Of a stretch of DNA of 64,000 bases, positions 24,340-32,777 are shown in pieces. A program made the translations under genes and the position numbers. The DNA comes from Bryobacterales bacterium (GTDB lineage Bacteria; Acidobacteriota; Terriglobia; Bryobacterales; Bryobacteraceae), in contig PNAJ01000162.1 of assembly GCA_003170295.1 (NCBI GenBank), positions 51,028-115,027 of the forward strand, in the 5' to 3' direction. Under the pieces are notes generated by a model, which saw only the letters and a list, made by a program, of their open reading frames with translations, was not told where the DNA came from and searched no databases. Positions within the stretch are counted from its first letter, which is position 1, and every line of letters starts with the position of its first letter.

Positions 24340-26937
24340 CTATTTGCTATCCGCGCTATCCCCTACTCCGGGTAGGTCTGTTAGCTCCGCTAACACCATC
24401 GCCGCGACTCCTACGAGGCCGAGCGCTATCTGCCCGGCACCGCTCCAGTTGGAACTGGCGACAGTAGAAGGCCCGTCGACTAGGTCTGCTGGGGCCGTAA
24501 TAGGCCCGCCCGGGGTTATTGTCGTAGCTTTCCACAGCCCGAAAGACCCGTCGGCCTTAGCGTACGCTTTCTTTAATGCGTCAGCGCCGTACCAATCTTC
24601 CGTGTCGGCAATGTACTCCGCAAGCAGGATTGCGACCAGCATCACATCCGTGACGGCCTGATAGGAAAGTACAAATATAGCCCGTTCCTGGTCTCCCGAT
24701 TCCTCACTGGCGAGCGCGGCAGCCTTCTGCGCCTCGGTAGTGGCATTCGTGTACTGCGAAACGTTATTCGATCCCTTCATCAGGTCATACCCAAACGAGA
24801 AAATCTCCGAGATCCAGCCCAGGGCGACACACAATATGCGAACCGGGTCCCCTTTTACGGAATGCTGTTTGTGAATCTCAACCTTCGGCGGTCCGATGGA
24901 GATTTCAAAGCTTTGGCCGAGCGTGAATTGGGCACTGGATCCAATGGTGAACTGCATGGCGCCCATGCCACCCCCAAGTGCCTGCGCCGCCCCCGCAGCT
25001 AAGGCGATGGGGGGGCCTGGCCACCCGATTGCCTTAGTTTCAGCGAGCAATGCACCAAGCGAGATGCACATCTGGAGGTTTTGGCCGAAGGTGATCGTGT
25101 GGGACACGGGACCGGCGGCCTGGAACTGGTCGCCGTAAGTAACGACCGAGTTCAGGCCCGTTATGCCAGCTGGGGTTGGGTCCGGCACCGGATTTCCCTC
25201 GTCAAAATTGGCGCCGCCGCCGCTGCCGCCTGTCACAGGGATGATCTTGCCGACGGTGAGCATGCTGGCGACCCCCACTCGTTCGCCCTTGCTGGCGCCG
25301 GCGTGGATCATCTTGTTTTTTTCGGAATTGAGGCTCAGATTATGCTCCGAGTGAATCGACAGATGTTCCTTGCCTTTTTCGTCATTGAAGACGATTCCGT
25401 TATAGTTCTGGTGCGCTGTACCGCTGACGCTGGCCGATTTGATTCCGGCGAGTTGCTTATTCTTGGGCAGCATGTACCACGGCATGTTGTCATGATTGTA
25501 CAAGCTGCCGATGATCAGGGGCTGGTCCGGATCGCCCTCTTCGAAACTCACCACCACTTCGTGTCCGATGCGCGGCCAGAAAAATGCCCCCCATCCTTTC
25601 CCCGCCCAAACCTGCGCCACGCGCACCCAGCAGGAGCTGTTCGCATCCATTTTCCCTTCCCGATCCCAATGGAACTGTACCTTCACGCGGCCATATTTGT
25701 CGACGAAGATCTCCTCGCCGGGAGGGCCGACGACCGTGGCCGTCTGCATGCCCGCGATCTCCGGCACCGGTGTCACGCGCTGAGGGCGATAGCGCAGCAC
25801 CTCCGGGATGCAGGTGAAGCGATTTTCGTATGTAAACGGGGATTCCGCCTGATCGCCGCGGTAGGACGCAGCATGGGCGTCATGATCGACGCGCATCAGC
25901 AGGTAGCTTGCGTCGGCGTCGAAATGCCGTTCGAGTGTGAACTTGTGTCCGGCGGTGAACTGGCCGCAGTCGCTTTTCCCTTCGATCAGGATTCCGTTCA
26001 CCTCCTCCTGCTCCATGCGCAACCTGACGGTTCGGGTGCGATCCTCGAAAATGTGCGCGATGTCGGACGCGCGGTCTCCGCCGCTGGGATCGATGCCGTC
26101 GAAGCGCTGCGCGAAGCGGCCGGGATAGTCGTAAATTTCGAGAGCATCGTTGGCGAGGTTGAGCTTGTGGGAGATCTTGCCGACGGCAACGCTGACGATG
26201 GTCTTTTCCTTGGTTTCGAAATGGTTGGTTGGGACCTCGAAGCTGTAGTCCCACAGAGTGCATTCGCCGGCGCGCACCTCCTGGATCTTCTTCCAGGCGA
26301 ATACGCGCAAATCGGACCGCACTTCGGCGGCTGCTTCCTCGTAGATCGCGGTGGATTGCGCCGGCAGGGCGGGGTGCTTGCTGATGTTGTCGGACACTAT
26401 CATCTGATGATTGCCGTCGGAGTGTTTAAAGAAGTAATAAATTCCTTCTTCCTCCATCAGGCGGCTCGCAAAATCGAAATCGGATTCACGATATTGCACG
26501 CAGTAATCGCGCGGATAGTAGGTCCCGGTTATGTCGTAGCTGACATCGAATCCGATGAGCACCTGTTTGAGAATGTCGGGCACGGTGATTTGTTGAAAAA
26601 TGCGGCTCCGGATCTTTTTCGTCAGCAGCCAGAGTTTGGGAACCACTTGCGCGCGGAAGTGCAGGAAGCTTTCATCGCGCGCGCCCTGGCTGAAACGCTT
26701 CACGATGCCGTTGAAATAACGTTTGCTCCCGTCCACCTGGCCCAATTCCACGGTCACGCTCTTACCAACGATGCCGTCGAAGCGGACCTCTTTCTTGAGG
26801 TCGGCGATCATCGCGACGTTAAACTTGAAGAGATGCGAGATTTCCTCGTGTCCGCGGAATCCGGTAATGAGCAGGACGTCCGCGCCCAGCGGAGTCGTAA
26901 TCTTCAGCGGCCTGTCGGCCTGTGTATAACTCGCCAC
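24340..26937 (-). CDS. vgrG: Type VI secretion spike protein VgrG with C-terminal extension
   Basis: The 865-residue protein starts at GTG (GGAGG eight bases upstream). Residues 1-370 form the gp27-like base (ESDFDFASRLMEEEGIYY is the diagnostic motif), about 375-480 the gp5 OB-fold (DKYGRVKVQFHWDREG, FWPRIGHEVVVSFEEGDPDQ), then a beta-helix to about 700. The last 165 residues are an extra region with three hydrophobic helices, for example VMLVAILLAEYIAD and GQIALGLVGVAAMVLAEL, that ordinary VgrG proteins lack; it may be an effector or membrane-active domain. It is the first gene of a five-gene operon. No TssB/TssC or membrane-complex genes are nearby. Confidence 0.92.
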   Translation of the reverse strand: MASYTQADRPLKITTPLGADVLLITGFRGHEEISHLFKFNVAMIADLKKEVRFDGIVGKSVTVELGQVDGSKRYFNGIVKRFSQGARDESFLHFRAQVVPKLWLLTKKIRSRIFQQITVPDILKQVLIGFDVSYDITGTYYPRDYCVQYRESDFDFASRLMEEEGIYYFFKHSDGNHQMIVSDNISKHPALPAQSTAIYEEAAAEVRSDLRVFAWKKIQEVRAGECTLWDYSFEVPTNHFETKEKTIVSVAVGKISHKLNLANDALEIYDYPGRFAQRFDGIDPSGGDRASDIAHIFEDRTRTVRLRMEQEEVNGILIEGKSDCGQFTAGHKFTLERHFDADASYLLMRVDHDAHAASYRGDQAESPFTYENRFTCIPEVLRYRPQRVTPVPEIAGMQTATVVGPPGEEIFVDKYGRVKVQFHWDREGKMDANSSCWVRVAQVWAGKGWGAFFWPRIGHEVVVSFEEGDPDQPLIIGSLYNHDNMPWYMLPKNKQLAGIKSASVSGTAHQNYNGIVFNDEKGKEHLSIHSEHNLSLNSEKNKMIHAGASKGERVGVASMLTVGKIIPVTGGSGGGANFDEGNPVPDPTPAGITGLNSVVTYGDQFQAAGPVSHTITFGQNLQMCISLGALLAETKAIGWPGPPIALAAGAAQALGGGMGAMQFTIGSSAQFTLGQSFEISIGPPKVEIHKQHSVKGDPVRILCVALGWISEIFSFGYDLMKGSNNVSQYTNATTEAQKAAALASEESGDQERAIFVLSYQAVTDVMLVAILLAEYIADTEDWYGADALKKAYAKADGSFGLWKATTITPGGPITAPADLVDGPSTVASSNWSGAGQIALGLVGVAAMVLAELTDLPGVGDSADSK

Positions 26938-27295
26938 GGTGTCAACCTCCGAAATTTCTGCTTACGGGGGGGATTCTATCATGTACCGCGTAAATTGGTC
27001 TCCGAACGGATCAGGTGCGGCGGGAAAGGTGGTTAGTTGCAGGACTTGGCGATCTCAACGTCGAGCAACGAGGCAGAAGCCCATCGCGCCGACCTTGGGC
27101 GCCGTCTACTTGGCCTGGGACATGAGCGGTATCGACGATGTCGCGGACGCCCTTGTCCCGGTTATAGGGAGGGATCCTAAAGAGTGTGAGAAATGGCAAA
27201 TCAGACGGACTGTAAACCCTAGATAATCTCGTACAATAGTCGGTCACACAAGGCAGTTTCCCAGCATATTTGATTGGAGTATACTAGGTCTATCT
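26938..27295. other. Non-coding gap between vgrG and padR
   Basis: No convincing gene is seen in these 358 bases on either strand. The vgrG end holds a good GGAGG site for its GTG start. Near the padR end, an 8-bp palindrome AGTATACT at 27278-27285 lies ten bases before the ATG and could be part of a PadR operator, but it is too short to claim. Confidence 0.5.
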
Positions 27296-27634
27296 ATGGA
27301 ACGCAAAGAATCTCGGAACGAACTTCTACCTGGGACCCTTGACATGCTCGTGCTGAAAACTCTCACCCACGGGCATCTACACGGCTATGCCATCGCGCAA
27401 CTCCTCCATCAGATCTCGGGGGACGTCCTGCAAGTGGAGGAGGGTTCGCTTTATCCGGCCTTGCAACGGCTGGAGCTCAAGGGATGGATCGAAGGGGATT
27501 GGGGCCTCTCGTCGAACAACCGGCGGGCGAGGTTCTATAAGCTGACTGCGGCGGGACGGAAACAGTTGTCGACAGAGACCAAGCAATACAAACAAATGGC
27601 GGGTGCGATCGCCCGAGTAATGGGAATTGCGTAG
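27296..27634 (+). CDS. PadR-family transcriptional regulator
   Basis: The 112-residue winged-helix regulator starts MERKESRNELLPGTLDMLVL, and continues with HGYAIAQLLHQISGDVLQVEEG and SLYPALQRLELKGWIEGDWG cut at the wing, which is the standard PadR N-terminal domain; the C-terminal helix mediates dimerisation. PadR proteins of this subtype sit directly upstream of ADOP permeases in acidobacteria. Its stop overlaps the TTG start of the following permease by eight bases, so it probably autoregulates and controls that transporter. Confidence 0.93.
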   Translation: MERKESRNELLPGTLDMLVLKTLTHGHLHGYAIAQLLHQISGDVLQVEEGSLYPALQRLELKGWIEGDWGLSSNNRRARFYKLTAAGRKQLSTETKQYKQMAGAIARVMGIA

Positions 27635-30308
27635 TCCCAGGCCGCTGGGTAATTGGAGGCGCCGGATTCGCTATTGGCTGAAACATCGTCTGCGCGCGCG
27701 GTTGCTGCGGGAAGAGATCGAGTTCCATTTGATGATGAAGGCGGATGAGCTCAGGGAGGCGGGAATGACCGAAGGCGACGCAAGGAACGAAGCCCGGCGG
27801 CAGTTCGGGAACGTAACGAAAAAGATGGAAGACTCGCGTTCCACTTGGATCGCACGCTGGATGAGCGACCTGGCGCAGGACGCTGCATTCGCGATTCGCA
27901 CCTTTCGTAAGCAGCGCGCCTTTGCCGCGGTCGCGGTGATTTCGTCGGCACTCGGAATCGGAGCGTGCGCGACCATCTTCGGCATTGCGAACTTTGCGAT
28001 GCTACGGCCGCTCGAAGTGCAGGAGCCGTCGCGGCTGATGAGCATCACGAGAGCCTATACCCGGACCGGGGAAGCCGGGGACACGATGTCTTACCCTAAC
28101 TTCCTCGACGTGCGGGAGGCGCGCAGCTATCAAGGCATCGCGGGTTTCTTTCCGGTCGTTACAGCAACCATCAGCTCTTACGGCGAGCCGCAAAGATATT
28201 GGGGATCGATCGTCACAGCGAATTATTTCGATGTCGTGAAGCCGCGCTTCGCGCTCGGCCACGGCTTCGATGTGGCGCGCGACGATAAACGCGGGGAAGC
28301 GCCCGCCGTGGTTCTGAGCCACAACCTTTGGCAGGGACGATTCGGCGGCGATCCGAAAATCATCGGCAAGACCATCGAGATGAATAAGCTCAAAGCCACG
28401 GTGGTGGGTGTGACTGGTTTTGGTTTCCGTGGAACAGAACTCGCGTTGGTGTCCGATTTCTGGTGGCCGCTGTCGATGATCGGCCAAGTGAGCCTTCTAA
28501 ACGGACCCAAGGACAGCATTACGGATCGCGATGAGGACTGGGTGTACGGCCTCGGCCGGCTGCGCGATGGAGTGGAACCAAAGGCGGCGACAGCAGAAGC
28601 TGAGGTGATCGGTCAGCGCCTGGCCGCGCAATATCCTGGCCCGAACCGGGACACGGGCCTTCACGTGGAAACCGCCGGCCAAGTGAACGCGGGCTTGCGC
28701 CGTCTGGTGCAAGTGTTCTTCCTGCTGCTAATGACCGTAACGATACTGGTGCTGCTCATTGCTTGCGCCAACGTCGCCAACCTGTTACTGGCGCGAGCCT
28801 CAGCGCGTCATAAAGAGATCGCCACCCGTCTCGCGATCGGAGCCGGACGCGGGCGGCTGTTGCGCCAATTGCTGACGGAGAGCGTGATGTTGGCGCTTGC
28901 CGGAGGCGCATGCGGCTATCTGCTCGCATTCTGGGCCGCATCGAACATTGGCAAATTCCGCCTTCCGTTTCCTATTCCGGTCGATTTATCGGTCACGCTC
29001 GACCATCGCGTGATGCTCTTTGCGGCGGCTCTCTCGGTGTTCACCGGAATCGTCTTCGGGCTCGCTCCGGCAGTGCGCGCTTCGAGGATGGATCTGACGG
29101 GCGCGCTAAAAGACGAATCCGCGATGATGGGATCTCTTCGTCGACTCAGTTTGCGAAATATTCTGGTCATGGGCCAGGTGGCCATCTGCATGGTTCTGCT
29201 AATCTGCTCTGGGTTGTTTTTGCGCAGCCTCCGTTCCTCGCGAACGATGAATACTGGCATGAAGAATCGGAACATACTTTGTCTGGCCTTCGATCCGGAG
29301 GTCGGCGGTCTTGCCGGGGCGCAGGTGGGGCAGTTCATGAAGTCGTTGATCTCGCGTGTGGAGGCGCTTCCTGGCGTTGAATCGGCCACACTGACGACGA
29401 ATGTTCCGCTCAGCCTGGGAGGGATCGGAACGGGCGTCATTCCGGAAGACAAGATGGCCGAGCGCGACAAGAACCGGATTAACGCAGACCTTTACGGCGT
29501 CGCACCCCGCTTCTTCGAAACGCTGGGAATCCAGGTTCTGACAGGAGAGGACTTCCGCGCGGATGTCCCGGACTCCGAAGATGTGGCGATTATGAACGAT
29601 GCTCTCGCGCAGAAAGCGTTCCCCCACCAGAATCCTATCGGACGCCGCGTTTCTCTCAAAGATCGAATGGTGCGGGTCATCGGTATAGTGGCAACGGCGA
29701 AATCGCGCAGCGTCGCCGAAGATCCAAGGCCGAGCGTTTACGTCCCGATCCGAAGCGCCCAAAACATCTTCGGTGTCACGCTCCTCGTCAAGACGAAAGG
29801 CGATCCGGCGAATTACGCAAACGCCGTACATGGGGCCGTGCGCGAGCTCGATCCGGCGATGGCGATTTTCGATGTGAGGACGATGGAAACGCATTTGACC
29901 AATGCCCTGATCCTGCCTCGAATGGGCGCCGTCATGCTCGGGCTGTGTGGACTGATGGGCCTGCTGATCTCCAGTGTGGGCTTATACGGCGTGGTGAGTT
30001 TCGTGGTGGCCAGGCGAACCAAGGAAATCGGTATTCGTATCGCGCTCGGCGCACGCCGGACCCAGGTCCTGGCAATGGTGCTGAGGCAGGGGTTCGCGCT
30101 CGTGGCCGTCGGCTGCGTGACCGGTCTGGCGGTAGCCCTCGCTGTAAGCCGTCTGGTGGCTGGGTTGCTCTATGGGATCAGTGCGACCGATGCGCTGACG
30201 TTCCTGCTCACACCGCTATTTCTGATCGCCGTTGCCTTGGTCGCCTGTTTGATTCCAGCTCGCAAGGCGGCCGGACTCGATCCAATCAATACGCTCCGCT
30301 ACGAATAA
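27627..30308 (+). CDS. ADOP-type ABC permease, copy 2 (PadR-linked)
   Basis: The 893-residue protein starts at TTG 27627 inside the padR end. Unlike the copy at 12643 it has the N-terminal prefix domain of PadR-linked ADOPs (REEIEFHLMMKADELREAGM ... ARRQFGN, about residues 28-70), then two MacB-PCD/FtsX units. FtsX segments are LLIACANVANLLLARASARH (about residue 375) and the C-terminal KEIGIRIALGARRTQVLAMV. No ATPase is adjacent. Members are membrane proteins of unknown export substrate. Confidence 0.93.
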   Translation: MRSPRPLGNWRRRIRYWLKHRLRARLLREEIEFHLMMKADELREAGMTEGDARNEARRQFGNVTKKMEDSRSTWIARWMSDLAQDAAFAIRTFRKQRAFAAVAVISSALGIGACATIFGIANFAMLRPLEVQEPSRLMSITRAYTRTGEAGDTMSYPNFLDVREARSYQGIAGFFPVVTATISSYGEPQRYWGSIVTANYFDVVKPRFALGHGFDVARDDKRGEAPAVVLSHNLWQGRFGGDPKIIGKTIEMNKLKATVVGVTGFGFRGTELALVSDFWWPLSMIGQVSLLNGPKDSITDRDEDWVYGLGRLRDGVEPKAATAEAEVIGQRLAAQYPGPNRDTGLHVETAGQVNAGLRRLVQVFFLLLMTVTILVLLIACANVANLLLARASARHKEIATRLAIGAGRGRLLRQLLTESVMLALAGGACGYLLAFWAASNIGKFRLPFPIPVDLSVTLDHRVMLFAAALSVFTGIVFGLAPAVRASRMDLTGALKDESAMMGSLRRLSLRNILVMGQVAICMVLLICSGLFLRSLRSSRTMNTGMKNRNILCLAFDPEVGGLAGAQVGQFMKSLISRVEALPGVESATLTTNVPLSLGGIGTGVIPEDKMAERDKNRINADLYGVAPRFFETLGIQVLTGEDFRADVPDSEDVAIMNDALAQKAFPHQNPIGRRVSLKDRMVRVIGIVATAKSRSVAEDPRPSVYVPIRSAQNIFGVTLLVKTKGDPANYANAVHGAVRELDPAMAIFDVRTMETHLTNALILPRMGAVMLGLCGLMGLLISSVGLYGVVSFVVARRTKEIGIRIALGARRTQVLAMVLRQGFALVAVGCVTGLAVALAVSRLVAGLLYGISATDALTFLLTPLFLIAVALVACLIPARKAAGLDPINTLRYE

Positions 30309-30342
30309 GGCGATTATGTGCGTGACGCCGAGAATCTCGCTC

Positions 30343-32341
30343 TCATTGCCCCAAGTACTTTTCGAGCCAGCCGATCCAGCGGCGATCGATATCGCGGGAG
30401 TGAACGGGATCGCTTGGGCTGTGGCCCGTGACCGGATAGGCGATGAATTGCGTGGCGACGCCGTTGTCGACAAGTGTGTGGTAGAGCTGAAACGATTGTG
30501 TGATGGGAACGCGGTAGTCGCCGGTATCGGAGAGAATCAGGGTCGGCGCTTTGATCCGGTTGGCATACGTGATGGGCGACTGGTCGCGGTAGGCCTGGAG
30601 ACGCTTCGTATCGGTATAAGGAGAGCCGCCGAAAGCGGTGGCGCGCCGCACGTTCGCGTCGCCGTAGTCATATTGATCCAGCCAATCCGTGACGGCCGCT
30701 CCGGCGACCGCGACTTTCCAGCGCGTGGGATAGTTTCCTAACAGCCACGTCGTCATGTAGCCGCCATAGGACCAGCCCGAGACGGCCATGCGGGAGGAAT
30801 CGACGAAGCCGCGCTTTTCGAGAAGCGCCACGCCCGCCATCGTGTCGCGCCCGGGACCCGCGCCGGCGTCGTTCCAAATTGCCGACTGGATTTCGTTTCC
30901 AAGATTGTCGCTACCGCGGTAGTTGGGCTCAAAGACCACCCAACCTTGCGCGGCGAGCAACTGGGCGCGGCTCGAAAAGGCCTGCTTGGAAGCGGACCGC
31001 GGACCTCCGTGGACGTAGAGCACCAGCGGATACTTCTTGCTGGCGACGAAATCCGGTGGATAGGTAACAACGCCATCCAAGTGAAATTTGTCGCTTTCCC
31101 ACTGCACCGTCTCCGTGCGGCCGAGTTCGATTGCGGCTATTTTCACGATTGAAATCCGTGATCCGCTGCGGCACGGCCGATGGCGACGCGAGGTAGTAGA
31201 GTTCGGCCGGACGCTCCGGCTCACTGCCGGTAAATGCCAACTCGCCGGCGGAGCCCATGGAGGCGTCCAGCCAGAACGGCGCGGTGGCGACGATCTTTCC
31301 CAGTTCGATTCGCCGAGGTCTTCCATCGATCGGCTGAACCCACAGGCCGGTCGTGGTTCCATCGTTGGCGCTTACCAGTAGCGACTTGCCGTCGGGCATC
31401 CACATGGCGCGCTGCACGTTGCGATCGACGGACCGGGTCACGCTGGCGGTATCCCCGCCAGTCGCGGGACCGACGTAAATCTCGTTCACGTTTTTGGTTT
31501 CACCGTCGCGCGGATACCAGTGCGCGATGTGGCTTCCATCCGGCGAAAACAAGGGCTGCGTTTCATTGCGCGTGCGGGTCGTGAGGGCGTGGAGTTCGCC
31601 GCTCTCCACATCCAGCAACTGGATGGCACTCTTGTCGGAATCCCCGGTATAGGGACTAACCACTTTTACGATCGCGAGGCGCTTCCCATCGGGCGACCAG
31701 GAAAGGGGCGACGAGGGCGCGCTGGGCGGAAGGCTGACGGGCAGAGTCCAGGCACCCGACGTTAGTTTCCGCGCGGTTCCTTTGCCGTCGGCGGAAACCA
31801 GCCAAACGTGTGCGGGGCGCGGCGCTTCCTGCAGAAGGTAGTGGTTGTTTTGAATTTCGAACGACCGGTTATGGCGCTCCTCGCCCGCGACTTTAGGAAC
31901 GTCGTCGGTCGCGACGAAGGCGATTTCGTTGCGCGTTCCCGGCCTCCAGGCAAACTGTTGTATGCCGGTGGGCGATTTCGTAATCTGCCATGAATCGCCA
32001 CCTGACATCGGCATGACGAATATCTGGGTCTTACCGTCGACGGAGGCCAGGAAGGCGATCCGCGCGCCGTCAGGGGACCAGCGGGCCTGCGCGAGTCCGC
32101 GTCGATCGTGAGTTAGAACGCGCTGCGCATGAGTTGCGACGTCGATCAAGACTAACTCCGGGTCATAGCGATCTTCTTCGTAGTTGGTACGCGACACAAC
32201 GATCGCGATGGACTTGCCGTCGGGCGCGAGCTGCGGATCGGTCAGTCGAACGATCCGGCCGACGTGTTCGATCCCGAAACGTGCCGCCGAGAGCGTAAAG
32301 GCAGCGGCCAATAGCACGCTACTCCACCTGATGAATCGCAT
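30343..32341 (-). pseudogene. S9 prolyl oligopeptidase family protein with a frameshift
   Basis: The N-terminal propeller half (32341 to about 31145: signal peptide, then DPQLAPDGKSIAIVVSR, TPDG/SPDG repeats) and the C-terminal hydrolase half (about 31140 to 30343) are in different frames. The join is at a four-T run on the plus strand (31140-31143): removing one base restores TDFNRE-IAAIELGRTETV. The hydrolase half has nucleophile GWSYGG, acid in SDTGDYRVP and histidine in TGHSPSDPVHS, plus the oxyanion region YVHGGPRS. A single-base insertion would make this a pseudogene; an assembly error is equally possible. Reconstructed length is about 665 residues, normal for secreted acylaminoacyl-peptidase-like enzymes. 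Confidence 0.85.
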
Positions 32342-32398
32342 AGAGATCTCCTAAAATTGATTCCCGATTATGCCACGTCGGGACTATATGGAACAATC

Positions 32399-32710
32399 TT
32401 AGGCAAATGAACTCGTGCCCCGGGGCTTGGCGTGCGGAGGCAGGTAGTGAAATCGAACCAGGTAGATATTCTCCCCTTTACCGTGCTTTGCTACTTTGAG
32501 CAGATCGACGACACCGAGGAATCCAGACTCCCGCGCTAACATCGGAGTGATGTCTGGAAAACCGATCGGATCGATCGAATCCACCACGATCTCGCCTTCT
32601 TCCATACGGTACCGGTTTCCGACTTTGACATGGGGACGCTTCCATATACGAACGCTGCAAGTAATTTCTCCTCGACGAACGCCCTCGCGAAGCCGCTTGG
32701 TGAAAACCAT
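32399..32710 (-). CDS. ASCH/PUA-like small protein
   Basis: The 103-residue protein opens MVFTKRLREGVRRGEITCSV and continues with a KVGNRYRMEEGEIVVDSI strand pattern typical of ASCH domains in the PUA superfamily, where a beta-barrel binds RNA or nucleotides. The C-terminal part (DLLKVAKHG, YLVRFHYLPP) fits the same fold. There is no signal peptide, so it is cytoplasmic. It stands between the S9 peptidase and the third ADOP permease, all on the minus strand. The fold assignment is by pattern only. Confidence 0.65.
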   Translation of the reverse strand: MVFTKRLREGVRRGEITCSVRIWKRPHVKVGNRYRMEEGEIVVDSIDPIGFPDITPMLARESGFLGVVDLLKVAKHGKGENIYLVRFHYLPPHAKPRGTSSFA

Positions 32711-32777
32711 GAAAGAAGTCTACATGCGAAAGAGAGGCCGCGTGTTTACTATCCTAGGAGCCCCGTTTGCAAGCAGT

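Noticed and set aside
25081..27036. Long open frame (651 codons) on the plus strand opposite vgrG
   Set aside because: Fully antisense to an unmistakable VgrG; translation is His/Asp/Val-rich without any recognisable fold.
27278..27285. AGTATACT palindrome before padR as a PadR operator
   Set aside because: Eight bases are too little; PadR sites are usually longer with an ATGT-N8-ACAT form that I do not see.
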